Below, piece by piece: positions 32,110 to 39,771 of a DNA stretch of 55,404 nucleotides (position 1 is its first letter; every line of letters starts with the position of its first letter). The stretch is from NCBI RefSeq assembly GCF_000717185.1, contig NZ_JNYE01000041.1, positions 1 to 55,404 on the forward strand. The letters are read 5' to 3'. The position numbers were made by a program, and so were the translations under genes. The notes below the pieces were generated by a model. The model was given only the letters and a program-made list of their open reading frames with translations. It searched no databases and was not told the origin of the DNA. This stretch comes from Kitasatospora phosalacinea (GTDB lineage: Bacteria > Actinomycetota > Actinomycetes > Streptomycetales > Streptomycetaceae).

Positions 32110-32521
32110 GCTCCCCTCCACCCCCCTGGTCGGCACCGTCGTCCACGGCGCCGGCCGGGGAACGGGCCTCGGCTTCCCCACCGCCAACCTCTCCCCCGCC
32201 CCCGGCACGGCCGTCCCGCCACCCGCGATCTACAGCGGCTGGCTGACCCGCCCGGCGACCGGGGACGTGCACCGGGCGACCGTCAGCATCGGCACCAACC
32301 CGACCTTCGGCGACTTTGCCGAGGTGCACGTCGAGGTGCACTGCCACGACGCCCCGGACGGCCTCCACCTCTACGGCGAACGGGTCGAGCTGCGGTTCGT
32401 CGCCCGGCTGCGCGACACCGAGAAGTTCGCCACCGTCGACGAACTGCTCGCCGCCGCCCGCGAGGACGTCCGCCGCTCGGACGCCCTGCTGGCCGCCGCA
32501 CCCCGCCCCGCCGCCCCCTGA
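32102..32521 (+). CDS. Stand-alone riboflavin kinase, RcaA-like
   Basis: A 139-residue protein that corresponds to the C-terminal riboflavin kinase domain of RibF without the FAD synthetase half. Motifs are VVHGAGRGTGLGFPTANL (residues 14-30, with the PTAN that binds Mg-ATP), ATVSIGTNPTFG, VEVHCHDAPDGLHLYGERVELRF with the catalytic Glu region, and a C-terminal helix FATVDELLAAAREDVRRSDALL. It phosphorylates riboflavin to FMN. A bifunctional RibF must exist elsewhere for essential FAD synthesis, so this extra copy is probably dedicated to making the FMN that the reductase/monooxygenase pair needs. ATG 32102 overlaps the reductase gene. Confidence 0.9.
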   Translation: MPELPSTPLVGTVVHGAGRGTGLGFPTANLSPAPGTAVPPPAIYSGWLTRPATGDVHRATVSIGTNPTFGDFAEVHVEVHCHDAPDGLHLYGERVELRFVARLRDTEKFATVDELLAAAREDVRRSDALLAAAPRPAAP

Positions 32522-32711
32522 ACCCGGTCGGCCCCGTCCCTCTCCCCCGCTTCCCGGCGGGGTCGACCGTTCCCCACCGCTGTTTCCCGGCACGCACCCC
32601 CGCCCCCACCCTCGTCACTGCGCCCGATGCCCGCGTGCCCGACCGACGCCTCCCCCCGGGGTCGGTCGTCTCCCCCCACCACCTCGCTCCGTACGAACAA
32701 AGGTGTGAGTC

Positions 32712-33404
32712 ATGAGCGCATTCCACTGGTTGAACGAGCAGTTCAGCTTCTTCGGCCTCCCCGTCTACTGGTCCGACTTCCTCGGCAACATCCTCGCGCT
32801 CGCCACCGTCTGGCTGGCCCTGCGCCGCTCGCTGGTGGCCTGGCCGGTGCAGATCCTCGGCTCGGTGTTCCTGCTGATCGCCAGCCTGAACGTGCACCTG
32901 GGCGGCAACGCCGCCCGGCAAGTGGTGATCATCGTCTCGGCGTCCTGGGGCTGGGCGACCTGGAAGCGCAGCCGCGAGCAGGAGGGCGCGATCAACGTCC
33001 GCTGGGCGAACTGGAACGAGCGCGCGGTGCTGGTGGCCGCGATGGTGTTCGGCACGATCGCGTTCGCCGCGGTGCTGAAGTGGCAGGACGCCTCGTTCTA
33101 CCCGGGCGCGCCGATGTGGATGGTGAGCGCGGACGCCTGGATCTTCGTCGGCTCGATCATCGCGATGTACAGCCAGGCCCGCCGCTACATCGAGTTCTGG
33201 TTCGTCTGGCTGGCGGTCGACCTGGTCGGCGTGCCGCTGGCGGTGCACTCGGAGCTGTACTTCTCCGGCATCGTGTACTCGATCTTCTTCGTGATGGTGG
33301 TGATCGGCATCCGCGACTGGGCCTCGCGCAGCAGGCCGCAGGAGATCGCCTCGCCCCTGGAGCCCGCCCTCCTGGTGGAGGGCCGCGAGGAGACCACCCG
33401 CTGA
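32712..33404 (+). CDS. PnuC/RibM-family vitamin transporter, probable riboflavin importer
   Basis: A 230-residue integral membrane protein with about seven hydrophobic segments, for example FLGNILALATVWLALRR, WPVQILGSVFLLIASLN, AVLVAAMVFGTIAFAAVL and GIVYSIFFVMVVIGIRDW. The SASWGWATWKR segment carries the WxxW-type motif of PnuC transporters. PnuC relatives move nicotinamide riboside, and the RibM/PnuX branch moves riboflavin by facilitated diffusion followed by trapping through phosphorylation. Its place 190 bp after a riboflavin kinase favours the riboflavin branch. ATG 32712 has AAAGGTG upstream. I see no FMN riboswitch in the 190-bp gap. Substrate assignment rests on context. Confidence 0.85.
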   Translation: MSAFHWLNEQFSFFGLPVYWSDFLGNILALATVWLALRRSLVAWPVQILGSVFLLIASLNVHLGGNAARQVVIIVSASWGWATWKRSREQEGAINVRWANWNERAVLVAAMVFGTIAFAAVLKWQDASFYPGAPMWMVSADAWIFVGSIIAMYSQARRYIEFWFVWLAVDLVGVPLAVHSELYFSGIVYSIFFVMVVIGIRDWASRSRPQEIASPLEPALLVEGREETTR

Positions 33405-33465
33405 CCCCGTCCTCCCGTCCGGAGCGGGTCGCCTTCCCGACCCAGGGGGGTGGCCCGCTCCGCGC

Positions 33466-33500
33466 GGGCGGGTTGCACCGCGTGGGCGGGTTGCACCGCG
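33466..33500. repeat. Direct repeat pair after the transporter gene
   Basis: GGGCGGGTTGCACCGCG occurs at 33466-33482 and again at 33484-33500. Just before it, GCCCGC-TCCGC-GCGGGC (33453-33469) can form a short hairpin that may end the cluster's transcript. Confidence 0.5.
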
Positions 33501-33550
33501 CACCGAAAAGCAGCTGATCGGCTCGCCCGCGGTCTGCGACGATCACCGAC

Positions 33551-35011
33551 GTGAACCGTGCGCTGCGCGTCCTGCGCGTCCTCGCCGACCGCCCCTTCGC
33601 CGAGGTCGGCGCGCCCGCCGCCGCGGTGGCCGACGACCGGCGCGGCCTGCTCGCCGTCGCCGGGACCGCCGGGACCGCCGGGACCAGCGGGTACCGGTGC
33701 GCCGTGCCGGTCGCCGTGCACCGCGCGTCCGACCTGGCCTGCGTGGCGCTGGTGCGGGCCCGCTTCCCGGTGCACGCGCTGGCCTTCCACCCGGAGCTGC
33801 CGCTGCTGGCGATCGGCACCGGGCGGTACGACGGCGGCTACCTCTTCGAGGGGGAGCTGCTCCTGCTGGACCTCGAATCCGGCACCGCCGTCCAGTTGTT
33901 CGAGCACTGGGCCGGACGCCAGGTGCTCGCCCTGGAGTGGACGGACGGCACTTCGCTGCGGCTGCTGCTGGCACCGCCGGACGACTGGCAGGACCCCGCC
34001 GCCCTGACGGAGGGCCACCGCGCCGAGCTGCACCGGCCCGACTGGCGGGGCCTCGCGGCGGGCTCGGTCACCCCGCAGGAGCTGGCCGGTCCGCGTGTCC
34101 CCGCACCCCGCCCGGACGGCCGGGCCGGGGCCCGCCGCCTGCTGGACGGCCTCACCGACGGGTGGCAGCCGCGCGGCCCGGTCCGCGCCGTCGCGGAGCT
34201 CGCGGACGGACGGCTGCTGGCCACCCTGCCCGGCGTGCTGCTGGAGTGCCGGACACCGACGGGCGAACTCGCCTGGTCGGTACCGGCGGACGGGGAGGGC
34301 GGCGCACTGGCGGTCTCCCCGGACGGCGAGCGCGCCTGGGTCTGCCTGGACCGACCGCCCGCCCTGGTGGAGGTCGCGCTTGCGGACGGGGCGGTGGTGG
34401 AACGGTGTCCGCTCCCGGTCGCCGCCGTCCTGTCGCCCGGCCCCGACGGCCTGCCCGTCCTCGCCCCGCGCACCGGCCACCGGCCCGCCGTCCGGCGCCG
34501 TGGCCTGGTCCCCCGCCCGCCCGCCGACGGGACCGCACCGGCTGCCGGACCGCGCCCCTACCGGCAGGTCGGTCCCGCCGGGTTCGGCTTCCCCCACTCC
34601 TGGGAGCCCGGCCGCTCGCACCTCGGCGGGCCCGGTGTCGAACTCCCGGACGGCGACCTGCTGTACGCGGGCACCGTGCACGACGGCCGGGGCCTGCAGG
34701 CGGGTGGCTCCTTCGTGGTCCGCCGCGCCCCGTCCGACGGCGCACCGCGCTGGGTGTTCCGCACCGACCGTCCCGCCACCGCCCTGGACGTGGACGTGGA
34801 CGTGGACGGCGACCTCGCCCACATCGCCTATGACGACGGCGAGTTGGTCACCCTCGCGACCGCCGACGGCACCGTCCGCCGCCGCGCCCCGCTCACCCTG
34901 GGCCCGATCGTCCTACGCCCCACCGCACTCACCGTCCCCGCCCCCGGCCGCCTGCTGGTCGGCACCGCCGACGGCCGCGTCCTCGACTGCACCTACGGGA
35001 GCGCCCCGTGA
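33551..35011 (+). CDS. Hypothetical large beta-propeller-like protein
   Basis: 486 residues from GTG 33551. Repeats of the type 'ALAFHPELPLLAIGTGRYDGGYLFEGELLLLDLESG', 'ALAVSPDGERAWVCLDRPPALVEV' and 'PDGDLLYAGTVHDGRG' alternate with short turns, as in WD40/quinoprotein propellers. The last blade (VDGDLAHIAYDDGELVTLATADGTVRRRAPLTLGPIVLRP) ends near 470. No signal peptide or membrane segment is present. It resembles the proteins at 26033 and 44168 in style, and all three probably serve as protein-interaction scaffolds. The next small gene overlaps its stop by 4 bp, so the two are co-translated. Confidence 0.65.
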   Translation: MNRALRVLRVLADRPFAEVGAPAAAVADDRRGLLAVAGTAGTAGTSGYRCAVPVAVHRASDLACVALVRARFPVHALAFHPELPLLAIGTGRYDGGYLFEGELLLLDLESGTAVQLFEHWAGRQVLALEWTDGTSLRLLLAPPDDWQDPAALTEGHRAELHRPDWRGLAAGSVTPQELAGPRVPAPRPDGRAGARRLLDGLTDGWQPRGPVRAVAELADGRLLATLPGVLLECRTPTGELAWSVPADGEGGALAVSPDGERAWVCLDRPPALVEVALADGAVVERCPLPVAAVLSPGPDGLPVLAPRTGHRPAVRRRGLVPRPPADGTAPAAGPRPYRQVGPAGFGFPHSWEPGRSHLGGPGVELPDGDLLYAGTVHDGRGLQAGGSFVVRRAPSDGAPRWVFRTDRPATALDVDVDVDGDLAHIAYDDGELVTLATADGTVRRRAPLTLGPIVLRPTALTVPAPGRLLVGTADGRVLDCTYGSAP

Positions 35012-35259
35012 GCCCGCCCGCCGCGCCGCTCGACGGTTCCGCCCTGCCCGGCACCCCCGTCCACCGGGACGCCGCCGCCCACCGCGAGGCCCGCGCCGTC
35101 CTCCTCCACCGCGCCGACCGGGAGACCGTCCCCGCCCACTCCCTCGCCCCCGAGCAACTGCGCGGCCCGTGCGGCCCGTTCCCCCGCGCGGACGGCCGCG
35201 CCGCCGCCCGCGCGCTGGTCGCCCGCACGCTCCACCCGCCGCGGCGCCGCCACGGCTGA
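35008..35259 (+). CDS. Small hypothetical protein coupled to the propeller gene
   Basis: 83 residues starting at GTG 35008, whose GTGA overlaps the stop of the propeller gene. It is Ala/Arg/Pro/His-rich with no clear fold. Near its C-terminus it reads FPRADGRAAARALVARTLHPPRRRHG. The tight coupling is the main argument that it is real. No family is recognised. Confidence 0.4.
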   Translation: MSPPAAPLDGSALPGTPVHRDAAAHREARAVLLHRADRETVPAHSLAPEQLRGPCGPFPRADGRAAARALVARTLHPPRRRHG

Positions 35260-35285
35260 AGCGCCGTCCGGGGTCGCCGCCACCG

Positions 35286-36794
35286 CTACTGCGGCGGGGG
35301 CACCAGGCGCAGCAGGTCCGCGGCCGGAAGCGACGGGTTCGCGACGGCGTGGTGCGCGGTCTCCGGGTCGGCCAGCAGTGCGCGGATCCGGTCGAGCGGC
35401 AGGGCGGGGTGCGCGGCGGCCCGTTCGCGGGCGCGCCGGTCGCGCAGGCAGGCGGTGAGGGTGGCACCGTCGGCGGCGGGGTGGACGGCGAGGGCGCGCA
35501 GGGTGGCCACGTTGTGCTCGCCGGTGACGAGGGCGCGCAGCAGGGCGGTGGGGGTGTCGGGGTTGGCGGCGATGCCGGGGCCGACGAGTCGGCCGTGGCG
35601 GTGGTGCATGGCGGTCAACTGCCCTTCTTCCAGGCCGGGATGGGGCGCGACAGCGTTGGCCACCTTGGCGTCCGGGTCTTCGGCGAGGCGGTCGCGGACG
35701 TGCGGGGGCAGGTCGCGGCGCAGGGCGAGCAGGCGGCGCAGTCCGGGGTCCGCGGAGGCGGCGAGCCGTTCGGTCTCGGCGGGGTCGGCGGCGGCGATCC
35801 GGGGCGGCAGTGTCGTGCCGAGCTTGAGGACGACGCCGTCCCGGGCCCGGTCCAGGAGGTCCAGCGGCACGGCGGGGTTGCAGACTACGGCCCGGCGCAC
35901 GATCTCGCAGGGGACGGTGGCGAGTTGACGGATGAGTCGCTCACCGACCGCCGGGTTCTCGGCGAGCGCGGCAAGTACGAACGGCTCGGTGGAGGAGGCC
36001 AGTTGGGCGTAGGCGTCCGGGTCGAGGTCGGTGCGTTCGGCGAGTCGGGCGCGCAGGAATCCGCTCGGGTCGGACAGGTGGCGCCGGGCGTCGGCGGCGG
36101 GCGCGTTCGGGTGCGCGAGGGCGGCCTCCACGACAGTGTGCCGGGCGTACTGGTGGCTGCCGTCGCAGGCGGCGCCGCCGGGCAGGTCGCAGTCCGGGTC
36201 GGGGCAGTCCGGCGGGTGCGTCCACGGGACGGCGTGGCGTTCGCAGACCTCGCAACTCGGCAGCGGCGGAAGGTCGTTGAGCAGGTCGGCGAGGACACCG
36301 GGCGGGGCGGCCGGGTTCCAGGCGACGGCCTGCCGGACGCGCGGCGAGGGGTGCGCCGCGAGGGCGGCGAGGATGCCGGGGTCGGGCTGCGCCTCGGCGA
36401 GTTCGACCAGGACGTCCCGGTCCGCCTCGGCGAGCAGCCGCTGTGCGACCCCGGCGGGAAGCCGCTCGGTGGACGCCAACTCCGGCCACAGTTCCCGCCG
36501 TTGCACCAGCAGCTCCGCCCACCCGGCGGGTGCCCGCCCGGCCCGCAGCAGGGCCAGCGCGGCGATCGGCTGCCGCCGGGGGTCGACCCGATCCGCCGAC
36601 ACCCGGCCGGCCCTCACCAGGCGCCCGGCCGCTGCGGTCCCGCGCTCCGCCAGCAGCTCGACCTGCTGGTCGGTCAGGTCCGTCCGCTCGACCAGCTCCA
36701 ACGAGAGGTCCGGCTCCACCAGCCGGACCAGCCGTTCCACCGCCTCCGCGGGCAGTGACGGGTTCCCGGCCAGCCCTTCCCACACACGACGCAC
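35286..36794 (-). CDS. LRV/HEAT-like repeat protein with cysteine-rich insert
   Basis: 502 residues from GTG 36794. Like the protein at 1036-2481 it is made of degenerate 'NPxLPxxxLxxLxxDPDxxVR' helical repeats, for example VLAALAENPAVGERLIRQLATVPCEIVRRAVVCNPAVPLDLL. A distinct insert near the middle holds a Cys/His cluster (CEVCERHAVPWTH, then DCPDPDCDLPGG and ACDG) with about six Cys and several His, likely to bind zinc or an iron-sulfur cluster. An iron-sulfur cluster is known in the original LRV protein of Azotobacter, although arranged differently. Function is unknown. It is divergent from the small gene at 36992 and convergent with the propeller pair. Confidence 0.7.
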   Translation of the reverse strand: MRRVWEGLAGNPSLPAEAVERLVRLVEPDLSLELVERTDLTDQQVELLAERGTAAAGRLVRAGRVSADRVDPRRQPIAALALLRAGRAPAGWAELLVQRRELWPELASTERLPAGVAQRLLAEADRDVLVELAEAQPDPGILAALAAHPSPRVRQAVAWNPAAPPGVLADLLNDLPPLPSCEVCERHAVPWTHPPDCPDPDCDLPGGAACDGSHQYARHTVVEAALAHPNAPAADARRHLSDPSGFLRARLAERTDLDPDAYAQLASSTEPFVLAALAENPAVGERLIRQLATVPCEIVRRAVVCNPAVPLDLLDRARDGVVLKLGTTLPPRIAAADPAETERLAASADPGLRRLLALRRDLPPHVRDRLAEDPDAKVANAVAPHPGLEEGQLTAMHHRHGRLVGPGIAANPDTPTALLRALVTGEHNVATLRALAVHPAADGATLTACLRDRRARERAAAHPALPLDRIRALLADPETAHHAVANPSLPAADLLRLVPPPQ

Positions 36795-36910
36795 CCGGAC
36801 ATCCTCGCCCCGCCCGACCCGCCCCCGCCACGCGTTTTCGACGCGGCCCGCTCCCCGCACGTCTCGGCGCGTTCCCGACGCGTCCCCGGCACGGTCTCGG
36901 CGCGTTCCCG

Positions 36911-36950
36911 GCACTGCACGACGCTGCACCGCACTGCACGACGCTGCACC
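36911..36950. repeat. Perfect 20-bp tandem duplication
   Basis: GCACTGCACGACGCTGCACC occurs twice back to back (36911-36930 and 36931-36950), followed by partial units (GCGCTGCACC, GCGCTGCCC). Upstream, GTCTCGGCGCGTTCCCG also occurs twice. The block fills the divergent promoter region between the LRV gene and the gene at 36992. Confidence 0.7.
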
Positions 36951-36991
36951 GCGCTGCACCGCGCTGCCCGGCGCACCGGCATCATGGACGG

Positions 36992-37366
36992 ATGCCGAAG
37001 CGCCGGAAGCCCGCCGCCCGACCCGCCGAGCCCGTGGAAGCCGATCGCGGCCCGTTCGTCCTCCCGCCCGTGGCCGCTCGGGGGTTCACCGACGCGGGCG
37101 GCTGTCGCTGGCGGCTCGTCCGCGGCCCGCTGGATCCGCGCCGGGCGAAGCGGCTCGCGGTGCAGGCCGACGTGATGTCGATGGGCGATCGCTACGACGA
37201 GCGGGCCGAGCGCTGGTTCCCCCGCTTCCTGCCGGAGGCCGAGCGCCCGGCCGCCTGGCTGGTGGCCCGGGCCGGGTACGGGGCGGAGGGGCTGCCGTCC
37301 TACCAGGCGTACGAGTTCAGCGCGGACGACGGCCGGGTACTGCTCTTCGTCGAGACGTACTGCTGA
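36992..37366 (+). CDS. Hypothetical protein
   Basis: 124 residues from ATG 36992. The N-terminal 20 residues are basic (MPKRRKPAARPAEPVEADRG); the rest looks like a compact alpha/beta domain rich in aromatic residues: GFTDAGGCRWRLVRGPLDPRRAKRLAVQADVMSMGDRYDERAERWFPRFLPEAE, ending YQAYEFSADDGRVLLFVETYC. No signal peptide or membrane segment is present and I recognise no family. It converges with the erythromycin-esterase family gene, only 6 bp apart at the stops. Confidence 0.6.
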   Translation: MPKRRKPAARPAEPVEADRGPFVLPPVAARGFTDAGGCRWRLVRGPLDPRRAKRLAVQADVMSMGDRYDERAERWFPRFLPEAERPAAWLVARAGYGAEGLPSYQAYEFSADDGRVLLFVETYC

Positions 37367-37372
37367 TCCCGC

Positions 37373-38605
37373 TCACGCCTCCCCGCCCCCGAACAGGCCC
37401 TGCTGCCGGGCGATGCCGCGGACGAACACCACGGCGTCGACCTGCTCCAGGGCCGCCGGGTCGAGCCCGAAGTAGGTGTGGTCGGCCGGGACTCGGGCCT
37501 TGACGCCGCCCAGTTCCCGTACCGCCGGAGCGAGTTGCTTCGGGTCGAGGACGGCGCGCGGGTACGGGAGGGTGGCGAGGAGGCCTTCGAGGGTGTCGGG
37601 GGCGGGGTGGTCGTCGGGGGCGCGGTGGCCGAAGGTGGTGGCGAGGAAGGCGTAGCCGTCGCCGAGGCGGGATTCGAGCAGCGATCCGGCGCTCCACCAC
37701 AGGAGTTGGTGGTCGCCGAGCGGGATGCGGCTGGCTTCGCGCTGGAGGTGGCGGTTGTGGGCGAAGGCGAGGGTCGGGCCGCGGCGGGCCTCGCGGCGGA
37801 GGACTGCTTCGAGGTTGTCGGCGATCATCAGGTCCCGTTGCCGCATCAGGGAGTTGAGCCGGTCGGGGCCGTCCCCGGCGGTGGCGGCGTGGTAGCGGAG
37901 CAGGCCGGTGGCGGTGCGGGCGTCGAGTTCGGCCCGCCAGAGCGCGTCCTCGTCCTCGTGGCACTGCGGGCGGTGCGCGGCCAGCAGGAGGCTCAACTCG
38001 TCGGCGAGCAGCCGCAGTCGGACGGCGTCCTCGGTGCGGCCGACCGAGCGGCTCGGGTCGCGGGTGGCGGCGGGTTCGGTCCAGCGCTCGTCCGGCCCGC
38101 ACAGGAGGAGCAACTCCTCGCGTCCGGGCAGCAGTTCGGCCGGGAGCCGGTCGGCCAGGAAGTCGTGCAGCCGGAGCAGCGCGGGGCCGGGTGCGGCGGC
38201 GCCGGTGTACTCCAGCGGGCCGTCCGCCCCGTAGAACCTGATCCGCTCGCCCGCCCCGGCCGATGCATTGAACTCCCTTATCCAGCCGATGAGTTCGCGG
38301 TTCCCGGCGTAGGCCCCGAACCCGTGGCCCAGCCCCTCCCGCAGCACGGTGTCCAGTGCGCCGTCCGCGCCGCCCACGTACGCGTCGACGGTGAGCGCGG
38401 CCAGGCAGTCGCTCTCGACCGCGATCGAGCGGTAGCCGTGCTCGACGACCAGGTGGCGGAAGAGTTCGTTGCGGAGGTCGAGGAACTCCTCGGCGCCGTG
38501 GGTGGGCTCGCCGAGGGCGAGCAGCCGGGTGCCGGCGGGGACGAGGGCGGCGAGGGCGGCGGGCGTGAAGGGGCGGGCGGCGTTCCCGAGCGAGGCAGCG
38601 GTCAT
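37373..38605 (-). CDS. Erythromycin esterase family protein
   Basis: A 410-residue member of the erythromycin esterase (EreA/EreB-like) family. Hallmarks are RLLALGEPTHGAEEFLDLRNELFRHLVVEHGYRSIAVESD (residues 28-67; Glu33 and His36 are the catalytic-type residues) and the later FAHNRHLQREASRIPLGDHQ with conserved His residues. True Ere enzymes hydrolyse the macrolactone ring of 14-membered macrolides, but most actinobacterial family members have unknown substrates, so resistance should not be assumed. I chose ATG 38605 (a TTG at 38614 is possible). It is divergent from a double-MerR regulator with an operator-like dyad between them. Confidence 0.88.
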   Translation of the reverse strand: MTAASLGNAARPFTPAALAALVPAGTRLLALGEPTHGAEEFLDLRNELFRHLVVEHGYRSIAVESDCLAALTVDAYVGGADGALDTVLREGLGHGFGAYAGNRELIGWIREFNASAGAGERIRFYGADGPLEYTGAAAPGPALLRLHDFLADRLPAELLPGREELLLLCGPDERWTEPAATRDPSRSVGRTEDAVRLRLLADELSLLLAAHRPQCHEDEDALWRAELDARTATGLLRYHAATAGDGPDRLNSLMRQRDLMIADNLEAVLRREARRGPTLAFAHNRHLQREASRIPLGDHQLLWWSAGSLLESRLGDGYAFLATTFGHRAPDDHPAPDTLEGLLATLPYPRAVLDPKQLAPAVRELGGVKARVPADHTYFGLDPAALEQVDAVVFVRGIARQQGLFGGGEA

Positions 38606-38624
38606 GGATTCCAACGTATCGTTG

Positions 38625-38642
38625 AAGTTCCGGTGTAAACTT
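38625..38642. promoter_or_regulatory. Operator-like dyad between the esterase and MerR genes
   Basis: AAGTT (38625-38629) and AACTT (38638-38642) form an inverted repeat with 8 bp between arms. Read towards the esterase, AAGTTT and TACGTT are 18 bp apart and flank the dyad, as MerR-type operators do within the promoter spacer. GTTGAAG at 38621 recurs inverted as CTTCAAC just before the regulator start. Confidence 0.4.
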
Positions 38643-38686
38643 TTCCGCTCCCGGCCCGCAGATCGACCAGGAAAGCTTCAACCACG

Positions 38687-39451
38687 ATGCCGCTGCGCCC
38701 GATCGACCTGGCCCGCGCGCACGGCCTGTCCACCCAGGCGGTGCGCAACTACGAGGCGGCGGGCGTGCTGCCGCCCGCCGCCCGTTCCGCGCACGGGTAC
38801 CGGCAGTACGGCGAGCGCCACGCGGCCGCGCTGCGGGCCTTCCTCGCGCTGCTCCCGGGGCACGGGCACCCGGCCGCCACCGCGATCATGCGGGCCGCCA
38901 CCGCGGGCGACCTGCCCGAGGCGCTGCGCCTGGTCGACGACGGCCACGCCCTGCTCGCCGAGGACCGCCGCACCCTGGCGGCCGTCCGCACCGCCCTCGA
39001 CCACCTGCCGTCCGCTCCGGCCGACCCGCCCGCCTCCCGAACGTCCACCTCCGGAACGTCCGCCGCCGACCCGCCCACCTCCGGAACGCCCGCCTCCGGC
39101 ACGCACATCGGCCCGCTCGCCCACCGCCTGGGCCTGCGCCCGGCCACCCTCCGCGAGTGGGAGCGCGCGGGCCTGGTCACCCCGCGCCGGGACGCCCGCA
39201 CGGGCTACCGCGTCTACACCCCCGCGCAGGTCCGCGAACTCCTCCTCGCCGAACAACTCCGCCGCGGCGGCCACGGCTTGGCCCGAACCGCCGAGATCCT
39301 CGACCGCCTGCGAACGGCCGGCTCCCCGGAAGCCGTCCGCCCCACCCTCGCCGCCTGGCAGGACCGCCTCACCACCCGCGGCCGCGCCCTCCTCGCGGGC
39401 GCGGCCGCCCTGCACGCCTACCTCGACCACCCGGACCACCCCGGTCGGTGA
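38687..39451 (+). CDS. Transcriptional regulator with two MerR DNA-binding domains (TioE-like)
   Basis: A 254-residue protein with two MerR-type winged-helix domains. The first is at 5-70 (IDLARAHGLSTQAVRNYEAAGVLPPAARSAHGYRQYG). The second is at 141-210 (IGPLAHRLGLRPATLREWERAGLVTPRRDARTGYRVYTPAQVREL). They are joined by a Pro/Ser/Thr/Gly linker with near-repeats (TSTSGTSAADPPTSGTPASGT). Ordinary MerR proteins have one such domain plus a dimerising helix; double-domain proteins are called TioE-like. It probably regulates the divergent esterase gene and itself. No separate effector-binding domain is visible, so the inducer is unknown. Confidence 0.88.
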   Translation: MPLRPIDLARAHGLSTQAVRNYEAAGVLPPAARSAHGYRQYGERHAAALRAFLALLPGHGHPAATAIMRAATAGDLPEALRLVDDGHALLAEDRRTLAAVRTALDHLPSAPADPPASRTSTSGTSAADPPTSGTPASGTHIGPLAHRLGLRPATLREWERAGLVTPRRDARTGYRVYTPAQVRELLLAEQLRRGGHGLARTAEILDRLRTAGSPEAVRPTLAAWQDRLTTRGRALLAGAAALHAYLDHPDHPGR

Positions 39452-39771
39452 CCACGCCGTTGGACACGTGGACATGGTGGGCGGCACCGCCGGGTCGGCG
39501 AACGCGTCCGGTGCCGAGACGATCCGGGGCCCGGGGCCCGACCGCCGACCGCCCCGCCGACCACCGCCCCGCCGACCCGGGCGCGCACCCTCCTGCCCTG
39601 ACGGCACCTCAGACCGACTTGTAGCAACCCTACAAGATCACCACGTACGACTCGGTCACGCCCAGCAGCCTTCCGCACCCGTTTCCCTTGGCAGAGTGGG
39701 CCACATCGGATCGTCCGGCCGACCGCCGGACAACCCGCTCATTGTGCTGCCATCACAACGGGAGTATCGCC
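39452..39771 (+). promoter_or_regulatory. Upstream region of the ketosynthase gene with 19-bp palindrome
   Basis: A 320-bp gap with no convincing gene. The part from 39600 on is AT-richer. CTTGTAG (39618-39624) and CTACAAG (39630-39636) form a perfect inverted repeat with a 5-bp spacer, of the size used by dimeric regulators. TTGTAG inside it could be a -35, with TACGAC at 39646 as a weak -10. The double-MerR regulator just upstream is one candidate binder. Confidence 0.45.

Noticed and set aside
32522..32711. Possible FMN riboswitch before the PnuC/RibM gene
   Set aside because: The conserved AGGGGTCGGTGAAA-like start and the other RFN-element segments are missing.
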